From NCBI GenBank assembly GCA_016806145.1, contig CP063166.1, positions 5,518,001 through 5,582,000 of the forward strand: DNA of 64,000 nucleotides. The letters are read 5' to 3'. The position numbers were made by a program, and so were the translations under genes. The notes beneath the pieces are model-generated. The model was given only the letters and a program-made list of their open reading frames with translations. It made no database searches and was not told the origin of the DNA. Below, in pieces: positions 57,083 to 64,000 of this stretch (positions are counted from its first letter, which is position 1; each line of letters starts with the position of its first letter). This stretch comes from Variovorax paradoxus. Lineage in GTDB: Bacteria; Pseudomonadota; Gammaproteobacteria; Burkholderiales; Burkholderiaceae_C.

Positions 57083-57949
57083 TCAGCCCTCGGCCGGCAG
57101 TCCGCCGAGGAAATCGCCGATCGCCGCGCCGATCTCCGCCGCATGCGTCTCGAGCGCGAAGTGGCCGGTGTCGAGAAAACGCACCTGCGCGTTCGGGTTG
57201 TCGGTCTTGAAGGCCTCGGCGCCCGGCGGCAGGAAGAAGGGATCGTTGCGGCCCCAGATCGCGAGGAAGGGCGGACGGTGGTTGCGGAAGTAGTCGTGGA
57301 ACTTCGGATACAGCGCCACGTTGTTCGCGTAGTCGAGGAACAGGTCGAGCTGGATCTCGATGTTGTCGGGCCGCTGCATCAGCGCCCAGTCGAGCTCCCA
57401 GGCCTCGGGCGCCACCTGCAGCGGATCGGGCGTGCCGTGCACGTACTGCCAGCGCGTGGCCTCGTGCGTGAGCTGGGCCGCGCGCACGGCCTCGCGGTTG
57501 GCGGCATTCGGCTCGCGCCAATAGGTGCGCAGCACGCCCCAGCCTTCGCTCAGGCCCTGCTCGTAGGCATTGCCGTTCTGCGACACGATCGCGCTCACCC
57601 GCTCGGGCCGCGACAGCGCGAGCCGGAAGCCCACGGGCGCGCCGTAGTCGAACACGTAGATCGCATAGCGCCGCAGGCCGAGCGCGTCGGTGAAGCCCTC
57701 GATCACCTTCGCGAGGTTGTCGAAGGTGTAGGCGAAGGCCGGCCGCGCGGGCGACTCGGTGAAGCCGAAGCCCGGCAGGTCGGGCGCGACGATGTGGAAG
57801 CGGTCCGCCAGCAGCGGGATCAGGTGGCGGAACATGTGCGACGAGCTCGGGAAGCCGTGCAGCAGCAGCAAGGTGGGCCGCGAGGGATCGCCGGCCTCGC
57901 GATAGAAGACCTTGTGCGCGCCGACGGCGACGGTGTGGAAACGAACCAT
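57083..57949 (-). CDS. Alpha/beta hydrolase, haloalkane dehalogenase/epoxide hydrolase-like
   Basis: 288 residues. Oxyanion motif LLLLHGFPSSSHMFRHLI (about 26-43), nucleophile elbow YVFDYGAPVG with Asp (about 101) rather than Ser, acid in WGRNDPFF (Asp about 236) and His in DTGHFALETH (about 263). An Asp nucleophile points to the dehalogenase/epoxide hydrolase branch. Start ATG 57947-57949. Lies only four bases from the end of the convergent LysR gene. Divergent from the CGNR regulator, which may control it. Confidence 0.88.
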   Translation of the reverse strand: MVRFHTVAVGAHKVFYREAGDPSRPTLLLLHGFPSSSHMFRHLIPLLADRFHIVAPDLPGFGFTESPARPAFAYTFDNLAKVIEGFTDALGLRRYAIYVFDYGAPVGFRLALSRPERVSAIVSQNGNAYEQGLSEGWGVLRTYWREPNAANREAVRAAQLTHEATRWQYVHGTPDPLQVAPEAWELDWALMQRPDNIEIQLDLFLDYANNVALYPKFHDYFRNHRPPFLAIWGRNDPFFLPPGAEAFKTDNPNAQVRFLDTGHFALETHAAEIGAAIGDFLGGLPAEG

Positions 57950-57994
57950 GGGAAGACTCCTGCAAGCCGATGGCGGCGCCGAGGGCTCCCGGAC

Positions 57995-58070
57995 TTGAAT
58001 AACCTGCTAACGACGTTTTTAAAGGTTATTCATCGCCGAGTAACCTGTCAATCTATTTTTTGGCGGTTAT
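57995..58070. promoter_or_regulatory. Two tandem TAACC-N19-GGTTA operators
   Basis: TAACC (58000-58004) with GGTTA (58024-58028) and TAACC (58041-58045) with GGTTA (58065-58069): two inverted repeats, identical 19-base spacing, 41 bases apart, with similar interiors. The first extends to a 9-bp perfect arm, GAATAACCT/AGGTTATTC (57997-58005 with 58023-58031). A plus-strand TTGAAT (57995-58000) and TTTAAA (58018-58023), 17 apart, lie inside the first. Confidence 0.65.
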
Positions 58071-58091
58071 CATCGCGCCAGGAGTTTCGCC

Positions 58092-58724
58092 ATGACCACC
58101 ACCGCCGTCCCCATGCCCGCGCCCTTCGTCGGCGACCATCTCGCGCTCGATTTCGTCAACAGCACCGCCACGCCCGACGGGGTGCGCGTCGAATGGCTGG
58201 CCGATGGCGCAGCACTGCTGCAATGGCTGCTGGCGGCGAAGCTGATCGCGCCGGCCGATGCCGAGCGGCTGCGGGCCGCCAGGGGCGGCGGGGCCGCGCT
58301 CGATGCGGTGGCGCAACGCGCGCGCGAACTGCGCGACGGTTTCCGGCACTTCGCCGAACGCCATGCGGGCCGGCCGCTCGACGTGGAGGCGGCAGCCGAA
58401 CTCGAGGCCCTGAACCGCCTGCTCGCGCAGGACCAGAGCCATGTGGAAGTCGCGGCCGACCCCGAGGGCGGCGGCTTGCGGCTGCGCCGCGTCGAGCCCT
58501 TCTCGGCGCCCGATCAGCTGCTGCAGCCGATCGCGCGCGCCATGGCCGAGCTGCTGTGCGACGAGCGTTTCGAATGGGTGCGCGCCTGCGAAGGCCACGC
58601 CTGCACGCTGATGTTCCTGGACCGCACGAAGACCCACTCGCGCCGCTGGTGCAGCATGGCCTCGTGCGGCAACCGCGCGAAGGCGGCCGCGCACCGGGCG
58701 CGGCGCGGCCTCAGTGCCAGCTGA
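58092..58724 (+). CDS. CGNR zinc-finger / ABATE-domain regulator
   Basis: 210 residues, ribosome site CAGGAG nine bases before ATG 58092. N-terminal ABATE-type region (GDHLALDFVNSTATPDGVRV), middle helical part, and the C-terminal CGNR zinc finger: CEGHACTLMFLDRTK and WCSMASCGNRAKAAAHRARR (about 166-204). CGNR proteins are putative stress/antibiotic-response regulators. Divergent from the alpha/beta hydrolase gene, with the tandem TAACC/GGTTA sites between. Its last 14 bases overlap the next, convergent gene. Confidence 0.92.
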   Translation: MTTTAVPMPAPFVGDHLALDFVNSTATPDGVRVEWLADGAALLQWLLAAKLIAPADAERLRAARGGGAALDAVAQRARELRDGFRHFAERHAGRPLDVEAAAELEALNRLLAQDQSHVEVAADPEGGGLRLRRVEPFSAPDQLLQPIARAMAELLCDERFEWVRACEGHACTLMFLDRTKTHSRRWCSMASCGNRAKAAAHRARRGLSAS

Positions 58725-59412
58725 ACTCGTGGTTCAGGCCGATCACGACACCGCGCACGCCTTGCGGCCCGGTGCGTGAGGCGCTGAGGTCGAGGCTGAT
58801 CAGCGGCGTGAGGCTCAGGCGCGCGCCCACGCGCGAGGTCCACAGCCGCGAGACCCGGCTGCGTTCGGCGATCAGCGACAGCGTGTCGTTGAGCGCCCAC
58901 TCGCAGGCCAGCCCGCCGCGCGTCGTGCGCTGGCCTGTGCCGGGCGCCCAGTCGGCACCGAGGTTGGCGTGGATCTGCAGGCTCTGCGTCGGGCGCCAGC
59001 TGACCGGCACGACGAACTGCCCGCCCGTGCGGCCGCCGGTGCGCAAGTCCGACACCGTGCCGGCCGAGACCGCGGCGCTCCAGGTGGCATCGGGCGCCGG
59101 GCCGAAGAAATTCCACTTGATCTGCGGCCCGCCGGTGACCGTGCGCACGCCCAGCGTCGACAGCCGGTCGAGGTTGAAGCCCAGCTCCACGGGGCCGATG
59201 CGGCAGGCCGGCCCCAGGTGGAAGCCGATGACCGGTTCGGTGCCGGTGCGGCCCCACCAGGTCTCGTACTGGCACTGGCCCGGATCGAGCGTGGCGGCAT
59301 CGTCGATGTCGAAATGGCCGGCCGCGTGCGCGCTCGCGCCGGCCCACAGGCCGCAGGCGGCCAGCAGCCATCCGATGCGCGTCCCTCTGGTGGCGTGTTC
59401 GTTGTTCTTCAT
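58711..59412 (-). CDS. Secreted beta-barrel-like protein of unknown function
   Basis: 233 residues from ATG 59410-59412. Signal peptide 1-31 (WLLAACGLWAGASAHA). The remainder alternates polar and hydrophobic residues in strands with aromatic ends (VELGFNLDRL, PQIKWNFFGP, FVVPVSWRPTQSLQIHANLG, ARLSLTPLISLDLSASRT) and finishes HEFSWH, as in small outer-membrane barrels. Not assigned to a named family by eye. A conserved Cys pair (C47-area QCQYET and GPACRIG) may form a disulfide. Overlaps the CGNR gene tail-to-tail by 14 bases. Confidence 0.6.
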   Translation of the reverse strand: MKNNEHATRGTRIGWLLAACGLWAGASAHAAGHFDIDDAATLDPGQCQYETWWGRTGTEPVIGFHLGPACRIGPVELGFNLDRLSTLGVRTVTGGPQIKWNFFGPAPDATWSAAVSAGTVSDLRTGGRTGGQFVVPVSWRPTQSLQIHANLGADWAPGTGQRTTRGGLACEWALNDTLSLIAERSRVSRLWTSRVGARLSLTPLISLDLSASRTGPQGVRGVVIGLNHEFSWH

Positions 59413-59461
59413 CGCGGGCGTTCCGGTGAAACCGGCGCGCGATTCTAGGCAGGCGGAAAGT

Positions 59462-59480
59462 CGGCGGCGTGACGCCGCCG
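59462..59480 (-). terminator. CGGCGGCG hairpin after the response-regulator gene
   Basis: CGGCGGCG (59462-59469), loop TGA, CGCCGCCG (59473-59480), ten bases beyond the response-regulator stop. The following minus-strand bases ACTTTCC are T-poor, so termination strength is doubtful. Confidence 0.45.
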
Positions 59481-59489
59481 CAACGAACG

Positions 59490-60533
59490 CTAGATCTCGA
59501 ACTGCGGCTGCAGCTCGCGGATGCGCTTGATCGCCACGCCCGCCGCGGCCGTGCGCGTCTCCACGCCGAGCTTCACGTAGACGCGCTCGAGGTGCTTCTT
59601 GGCCGTGGCCGGGCTGCTGCCGAGGATTTCGCCGATGTCCTTGTTGGTCTTGCCCTTGACCACCCAGTAGAGCACCTCGGCCTCGCGCGCCGTGAGCTTG
59701 AGGCTCAGGCTCATGGCCTCGATCACGGCGGTGTCGGACACCTCGCGCATGATGATCATCCACTCGTCGCCGTCGTCGTCGTGCCCGGTCTGCTGGTGCA
59801 GGCGCAGCGTGAGGCTGCTGGCGCCCTGCGCGATCGACAGCGCCGGCGGCTCCACGCCGCGCTGGCGCGCCGCCGGCGCATGGCTGCGCAGCCAGTCGAG
59901 CACGGCGGCCGGGGTCTCGGGCGCGCGCGTCTCGCAGTAGCGCTGCAGCAGGTCGCGCGCCAGCGCCGTCTGCCAGATCAGCCGGCCCTCGGGCAGTCGC
60001 ACCGTGATGCTGGCGTAGCCGAAGGCGTCGAGCGCATTGCGCGCCTGGCCGGCCTGGCGCGCCACCTGGCGCGCGCGCCGGGCGCCCTGCAGGTGCACGT
60101 TCATGCGCGCCAGCACCTCCTTGGGCTTGATCGGCTTGGTCACGTAGTCCACGCCGCCGGCCTCGAGCGCGGCCACCAGGTGCTCGGTCTCGGTCAGGCC
60201 GGTCATGAAGACGATCGGGATGTGCGACGTCATCCCGTCGGCCTTGAGCCGGCGCGCGACCTCGAAGCCGTCGATGCCCGGCATCATCGCGTCGAGCAGC
60301 ACGATGTCGGGCCGCGCCTGCGCGGCGCGCTGCAAGGCCTGTTCGCCGTTGGTGGCGATCAGCACCGTGTAGCCCGATTCGTCGAGGGCGTCGTGCAGCA
60401 CCGCGAGGTTGTCGGGCACGTCGTCCACGATCAGCACGAGATCGCTGTTGGCGCTCTTGTCGCGCAGCGACTGGGCGAGCGGCACGGGTTCGGCAGGTGT
60501 GGCCGGTGTGTTCATCTGGTTGTCATCCCGCAT
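59490..60533 (-). CDS. LuxR-type response regulator, partner of the permease-kinase
   Basis: 347 residues from ATG 60531-60533, overlapping the kinase stop by 11 bases; a second ATG at 60515 would remove the overlap and has GGGATG ahead of it. Receiver domain about 31-150, phospho-Asp in IVLLDAMMPGIDGF (Asp about 81), Thr at FMTGLTE (about 111), Lys in TKPIKP (about 133). C-terminal LuxR HTH about 283-343 (LTAREAEVLYWVVKGKTNKD, SPATAKKHLERVYVKLG). The intermediate 130 residues (150-280) do not match a domain I recognise; they are alternately hydrophobic and polar and may fold as a small PAS-like module. It reads the kinase state and activates unseen target genes. Confidence 0.9.
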   Translation of the reverse strand: MRDDNQMNTPATPAEPVPLAQSLRDKSANSDLVLIVDDVPDNLAVLHDALDESGYTVLIATNGEQALQRAAQARPDIVLLDAMMPGIDGFEVARRLKADGMTSHIPIVFMTGLTETEHLVAALEAGGVDYVTKPIKPKEVLARMNVHLQGARRARQVARQAGQARNALDAFGYASITVRLPEGRLIWQTALARDLLQRYCETRAPETPAAVLDWLRSHAPAARQRGVEPPALSIAQGASSLTLRLHQQTGHDDDGDEWMIIMREVSDTAVIEAMSLSLKLTAREAEVLYWVVKGKTNKDIGEILGSSPATAKKHLERVYVKLGVETRTAAAGVAIKRIRELQPQFEI

Positions 60534-63500
60534 GGGCCGCCTCGGCCAGCGCGCGGCCCATGGCCTCGAACTGGAACTGCCGCGCCAGCACGCGCTGCGC
60601 CTCGGTCCAGGCGGCGCACTCGGGCTGCTCGCCGTCGATGGCGTCGAGCTGGTTCATGATGCCGCGGAAGTAGCCGAGGCTCACGGCCTCGTCGAGCGCG
60701 CGCAGCCGCTCGCGCGACGGCGGGCGCAGCACCGGCTGCACCGGCGCCGGCGCGCTCGCCACGGCCGCTTCGGTCCAGCGCAGGCCGAGCCGGCGCTCGA
60801 GCCAGTCGAGCAGCTCGGTGTGGCGCACCGGCTTCACGAAGAAGTCCTCGGGCGCGATCTCCACGTCGTTGTCGAGCCCCTTGTCGAAGGCGTTGGCCGA
60901 GACGATCGCCACCGCGGCGTCGGCCAGCCCGAGCCGGCGCGCGCGGCGGATGGTCTCCCAGCCGTCGATGCCGGGCATCGCGAGGTCGACGAACATGGCG
61001 TCGGGCCGGTAACCGGCGGCGATCAGGTCGAGCGCATCGTGGCCGCTGGCCGCGCTGCGCAGCTCGAAGCCCAGCGGCGCCAGCACATGGCCCAGCAGCT
61101 CGCGGTCGGCCTCCTCGTTGTCGACCACCAGCAGCCGGCGGCGCGCGCCCTCGTAGCCGCGCCGCGCGCGCTGTACCGGCTGCGGCCGGCCGGCGCCGGC
61201 CACCGCCTCGTGCACGCGCGGCAGGAACAGCCGCACGCAGAACAGCGAGCCCACGCCCGGCGTGCTGCTGACCTTCATCTCGCCGCCCATCAGGTCGGTC
61301 AGCATCTTGGCGATGGTGAGGCCCAGCCCCGCGCCCGGCGCGGCCGCGGCGCCGGCCGAATCGCCGCGCGCGAAGGGCTCGAAGATGCGCTCGATCTCGG
61401 CCGCCGTCATGCCCGGGCCGGTGTCCTCGATCTCCACCGCGGCGAACTCGCGCGCATAAGCGAGGCGCAGCGTGACCTGGCCGGCGGCCGTGAACTTGAT
61501 CGCGTTGCCCAGCAGGTTGATGAGGATCTGGCAGACCCGCTTCTCGTCGGCACGCACCACCTCGGGCAGCGCGCCCGCGGCCTCGAAGCGGAAGGCCAGG
61601 CCCTTCTCGGCCGCCTGCAACTCGAACATGTCGGCCAGCTCGCGCAGGGTGTCGGCGAAGCGCATCGGCCGCGCATGCAGCGTGAGCTTGCCGGCCTCGA
61701 TGTGGGCGATCGCCAGGGTGCCCTCGATCAGCGACAGCAGGTGCTCGCCGCCGCGCTTGATGACCGCCACCGCCTGCTGGCGGTGCGGCGGCACCGAATG
61801 GTCTTCGCCCATCAGCTGCGCATAGCCGAGGATGCTGTTGAGCGGCGTGCGCAGCTCGTGGCTGATGGCGCTGATGTAGCGGCTCTTGGCCTGGTTGGCC
61901 TGGTCGGCGGCGCGCCGTGCCTGATCGGCCGCGAGCTTGGCCTGCTCGGCCACCTCGCGCGCCTCCTCGGCGGTGCGCGTGGCCGACTGCAGCGCGCGGT
62001 CGGTCTCGCGGTGCAGCTCGATCTCGCGCACCAGCAGGTGGGTCTGGCGGTTCGATTCCTCCTGCGCCACCTTGCGGCTCTGGTGCGCCAGCACCAGCCA
62101 CCAGGCGACGATGCCCGCGATCACCAGCAGCGCCATGTAGGCCTTGAGGAAGCCCGAGCGCAACGAGGCCTGCTGCGCGGCCGCGAGCGCCTGCGCCACC
62201 TCGCTCTGCGCGGCCAGCTCGAGCGCGCGCTCGCCGAGCGCGCGCAGCTCCTGCTGGTAGAGCACGCCGAACACCACCGCCAAGAGCGGCACGATGATCA
62301 GCATCAGCAGCAGGAAGTGGCCCAGGCCGGTGTCGAGGTAGCGCCAGCTGCGCCGCGGCAGCAGCCAGCGCAGCACCGCCGACCACTGCGCCGACAGGCT
62401 CGCATGCGGCTTGCAGAGGTCGCCGCAGCGGGCGTCGAGCGTGCAGCACAGCGAGCAGATCGCGCCCTGGTAGGCCGGGCAGTGGGCCATGTCGGGGCCT
62501 TCGTATTCGCGCTCGCAGATCACGCAGCGCTGCACCGCGAGGCGGCGGTAGGCGCCTTCGGACTCGACCCGGGCCCACTGCACCGGCCGGCCAGCGGCCA
62601 CTGCGGCGCCCTCGACCGAGCCGCGCGCCAGGTAGTAGCGCCCGCCCGTGGCCCAGGCCAGGAGCGGCGAGGCGACGAGCGCCGTGCCGAGCGCGATCAG
62701 CGCCGAGAAGGCCTGCGCCAGCGGCCCGAACACGCCCAGGTGCGCTGTGATCGACAGCAGCGAGGCCAGCGCCATCGCGCCCACGCCCACCGGGTTGATG
62801 TCCCACAGGTGGGCGCGCTTGAACTCGATGCCCGGCGGCGACAGGCCCAGCGGCTTGTTGATGACCAGGTCGGCCACCACGGCCATCATCCAGGCGATGG
62901 CGATGTTGGCGAACAGCCCGAGCACGTCGCCCAGCGCCTCGAACACGTTCATCTCCATCAGCATGAAGGCGATCAGCGCGTTGAACACCACCCACACCAC
63001 GCGCCCCGGGTGGCTGTGGGCCACGCGCGAGAAGAAGTTGCTCCAGGCCAGCGAGCCCGCGTAGGCGTTGGTGACGTTGATCTTGAGCTGCGAGATCACC
63101 ACGAACAGCGCGGTGGCCGCCACCGCCCAGCCGTAGTTCGGAAACACGTACTCGTAGGCCGCGAGGTACATCTGGTTCGGATCGACCGCGCGCTCCACCG
63201 GCACCATGTGCGTGATCGCGAGGTAGGCCAGCGCGGCGCCGCCCAGCATCTTGACCACGCCCAGCACCACCCAGCCGGGCCCGCCGGCCAGCACCCCGGC
63301 CCACCAGCGGCCGCGGCTGGCAGCGGTGCGCGCGGGCATGAAGCGCAGGTAGTCGGCCTGCTCGCCCATCTGCGTGATGAGCGCGATGCCCACCGTGAGC
63401 GCGGCACCGAACAGGTGCAGGTTGAATCCTTGCGCACCACTCTTGGCGCCGTTGTAGTGCGTGATGCCCGCGAACGCACCAGGATCGCGCACCAGCACAT

Positions 63501-64000
63501 AGGCGAAGGGCACGACCAGCATCAGCAGCCACAGCGGCTGCGTCCACAGCTGCAGCCGGCTGATCGCCGACACCCCGTGCGTGACCAGCGGGATCACCAC
63601 CAGCGCGCAGACCAGGTAGCCCCAGACCGGCGGGATGCCCAGCGCCAGCTCGAGCGCGTAGGCCATCACGGCCGCCTCGAGCGCGAAGAAGATGAAGGTG
63701 AAGCTCGCGTAGATCAGCGAGGTCAGCGTGGAGCCGATGTAGCCGAAGCCGGCGCCGCGCGTGAGCAGGTCCATGTCGACGCCGTAGCGCGCCGCGTACA
63801 CGCTGATCGGCAGGCCCGCGAGGAAGATGATCAGCCCCGTGGCCAGGATGGCCCAGAAGGCATTGGCGAAGCCGTACTGCACCAGCAAGGTGGCGCCCAC
63901 TGCCTCGAGGATCAGGAACGAGGCCGCCCCGAAGGCCGTGTTGGCGACCCGCCATTCGGACCATTTGCGAAAGCGCTGCGGCGTGTAGCGCAGCGCATAG
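60523..64000 (-). CDS. NCS1 permease - hybrid histidine kinase fusion (5' end outside window)
   Basis: 1158 residues visible; the frame runs off the right edge. Numbering from the in-frame GTG at 63900: twelve or so membrane helices of an NCS1-type purine/cytosine/allantoin permease (to about 415, with GFGYIGSTLTSLIYASFTF and KINVTNAYAGSLAWSNFF); a cysteine cluster (C459, 462, 474, 482, 485, 486, 492, 496); two further membrane segments (about 528-548 and 584-604); a coiled coil (about 608-672); HisKA with SHELRTPLNSILGY (His about 681); HATPase with NLLGNAIKFT, DTGPGMT, GAGLGLTIAK; receiver domain with MFVDLAMPGIDGW (Asp about 971) and FFVKPVR; a C-terminal 85-residue helical tail. It presumably senses its transport substrate or binds it as a ligand and signals to the following regulator. 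Confidence 0.9.
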   Translation of the reverse strand, partial: YALRYTPQRFRKWSEWRVANTAFGAASFLILEAVGATLLVQYGFANAFWAILATGLIIFLAGLPISVYAARYGVDMDLLTRGAGFGYIGSTLTSLIYASFTFIFFALEAAVMAYALELALGIPPVWGYLVCALVVIPLVTHGVSAISRLQLWTQPLWLLMLVVPFAYVLVRDPGAFAGITHYNGAKSGAQGFNLHLFGAALTVGIALITQMGEQADYLRFMPARTAASRGRWWAGVLAGGPGWVVLGVVKMLGGAALAYLAITHMVPVERAVDPNQMYLAAYEYVFPNYGWAVAATALFVVISQLKINVTNAYAGSLAWSNFFSRVAHSHPGRVVWVVFNALIAFMLMEMNVFEALGDVLGLFANIAIAWMMAVVADLVINKPLGLSPPGIEFKRAHLWDINPVGVGAMALASLLSITAHLGVFGPLAQAFSALIALGTALVASPLLAWATGGRYYLARGSVEGAAVAAGRPVQWARVESEGAYRRLAVQRCVICEREYEGPDMAHCPAYQGAICSLCCTLDARCGDLCKPHASLSAQWSAVLRWLLPRRSWRYLDTGLGHFLLLMLIIVPLLAVVFGVLYQQELRALGERALELAAQSEVAQALAAAQQASLRSGFLKAYMALLVIAGIVAWWLVLAHQSRKVAQEESNRQTHLLVREIELHRETDRALQSATRTAEEAREVAEQAKLAADQARRAADQANQAKSRYISAISHELRTPLNSILGYAQLMGEDHSVPPHRQQAVAVIKRGGEHLLSLIEGTLAIAHIEAGKLTLHARPMRFADTLRELADMFELQAAEKGLAFRFEAAGALPEVVRADEKRVCQILINLLGNAIKFTAAGQVTLRLAYAREFAAVEIEDTGPGMTAAEIERIFEPFARGDSAGAAAAPGAGLGLTIAKMLTDLMGGEMKVSSTPGVGSLFCVRLFLPRVHEAVAGAGRPQPVQRARRGYEGARRRLLVVDNEEADRELLGHVLAPLGFELRSAASGHDALDLIAAGYRPDAMFVDLAMPGIDGWETIRRARRLGLADAAVAIVSANAFDKGLDNDVEIAPEDFFVKPVRHTELLDWLERRLGLRWTEAAVASAPAPVQPVLRPPSRERLRALDEAVSLGYFRGIMNQLDAIDGEQPECAAWTEAQRVLARQFQFEAMGRALAEAAHAG

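Overview
The window looks like a chromosomal segment of a betaproteobacterium, most likely Burkholderiales and Comamonadaceae (Variovorax-like). The reasons are very high GC with G/C-ending codons, the ubiE / Tim44-like / ubiJ order, pilB-pilC-pilD-coaE...zapD-yacG, rplU-rpmA-obgE-proB opposite ispB, and a Bug-type (tricarboxylate receptor) solute-binding protein. The genus is inference; no 16S rRNA is present. I see no prophage, insertion sequence or CRISPR array. Both edges cut a gene: ubiJ on the left and a permease-histidine kinase fusion on the right. No stretch longer than about 300 bases lacks a gene.

Layout. 1-7152 (minus): a 1292-residue FAD/iron-sulfur oxidoreductase, HIT protein, DUF971 protein, ubiE, a Tim44-like protein and ubiJ, largely a respiration/ubiquinone run. 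7180-7366 is a GC-rich dispersed-repeat-like spacer. serA (minus) follows. 8831-13828 is a complete glycerol-3-phosphate uptake operon, ugpB-A-E-C-Q. Then come a DUF3772/MscS channel, an Lrp/AsnC regulator divergent from a three-gene ABC importer of the TrpX type plus a GNAT enzyme, hemA, a 28-bp inverted repeat, prfA-prmC-grxD, a cupin and a CNNM/CorC-type membrane protein. 26309-28728 (minus) is proS plus a lytic transglycosylase; rppH and a lipoprotein run divergently and end at a shared bidirectional terminator with proB. obgE-rpmA-rplU and ispB flank a divergent promoter, followed by tRNA-Pro(CGG).

34527-42707 is a pilus/cell-division block: pilB, pilC, pilD, coaE, then an MBOAT plus SGNH-like O-acetyltransferase pair, then zapD and yacG. 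The acetyltransferase pair sits inside an otherwise conserved order. 42763-48142 (minus) holds a Nudix hydrolase, a DUF815 ATPase, argJ and secA, with a DUF721 protein divergent from secA.

48739-59412 is the accessory part. It has an ornithine-cyclodeaminase-family reductase, a DSD1-family PLP enzyme, a threonine-synthase-like PLP enzyme, an amino-acid-type solute-binding protein with a divergent YheO-like regulator, a Bug protein, a second threonine-synthase-like enzyme carrying a zinc ribbon, a LysR regulator, an alpha/beta hydrolase and a CGNR regulator. The first three enzymes recall the beta-hydroxyaspartate / 3-hydroxyaspartate pathways. Several intergenic regions here carry clean inverted repeats placed like operators.

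59490-64000 (minus) holds a LuxR-type response regulator and a hybrid histidine kinase whose N-terminus is a complete-looking NCS1 (purine/cytosine/allantoin permease) transporter domain followed by an eight-cysteine cluster. This kinase and the hydroxyaspartate-like cluster are the two most interesting items.
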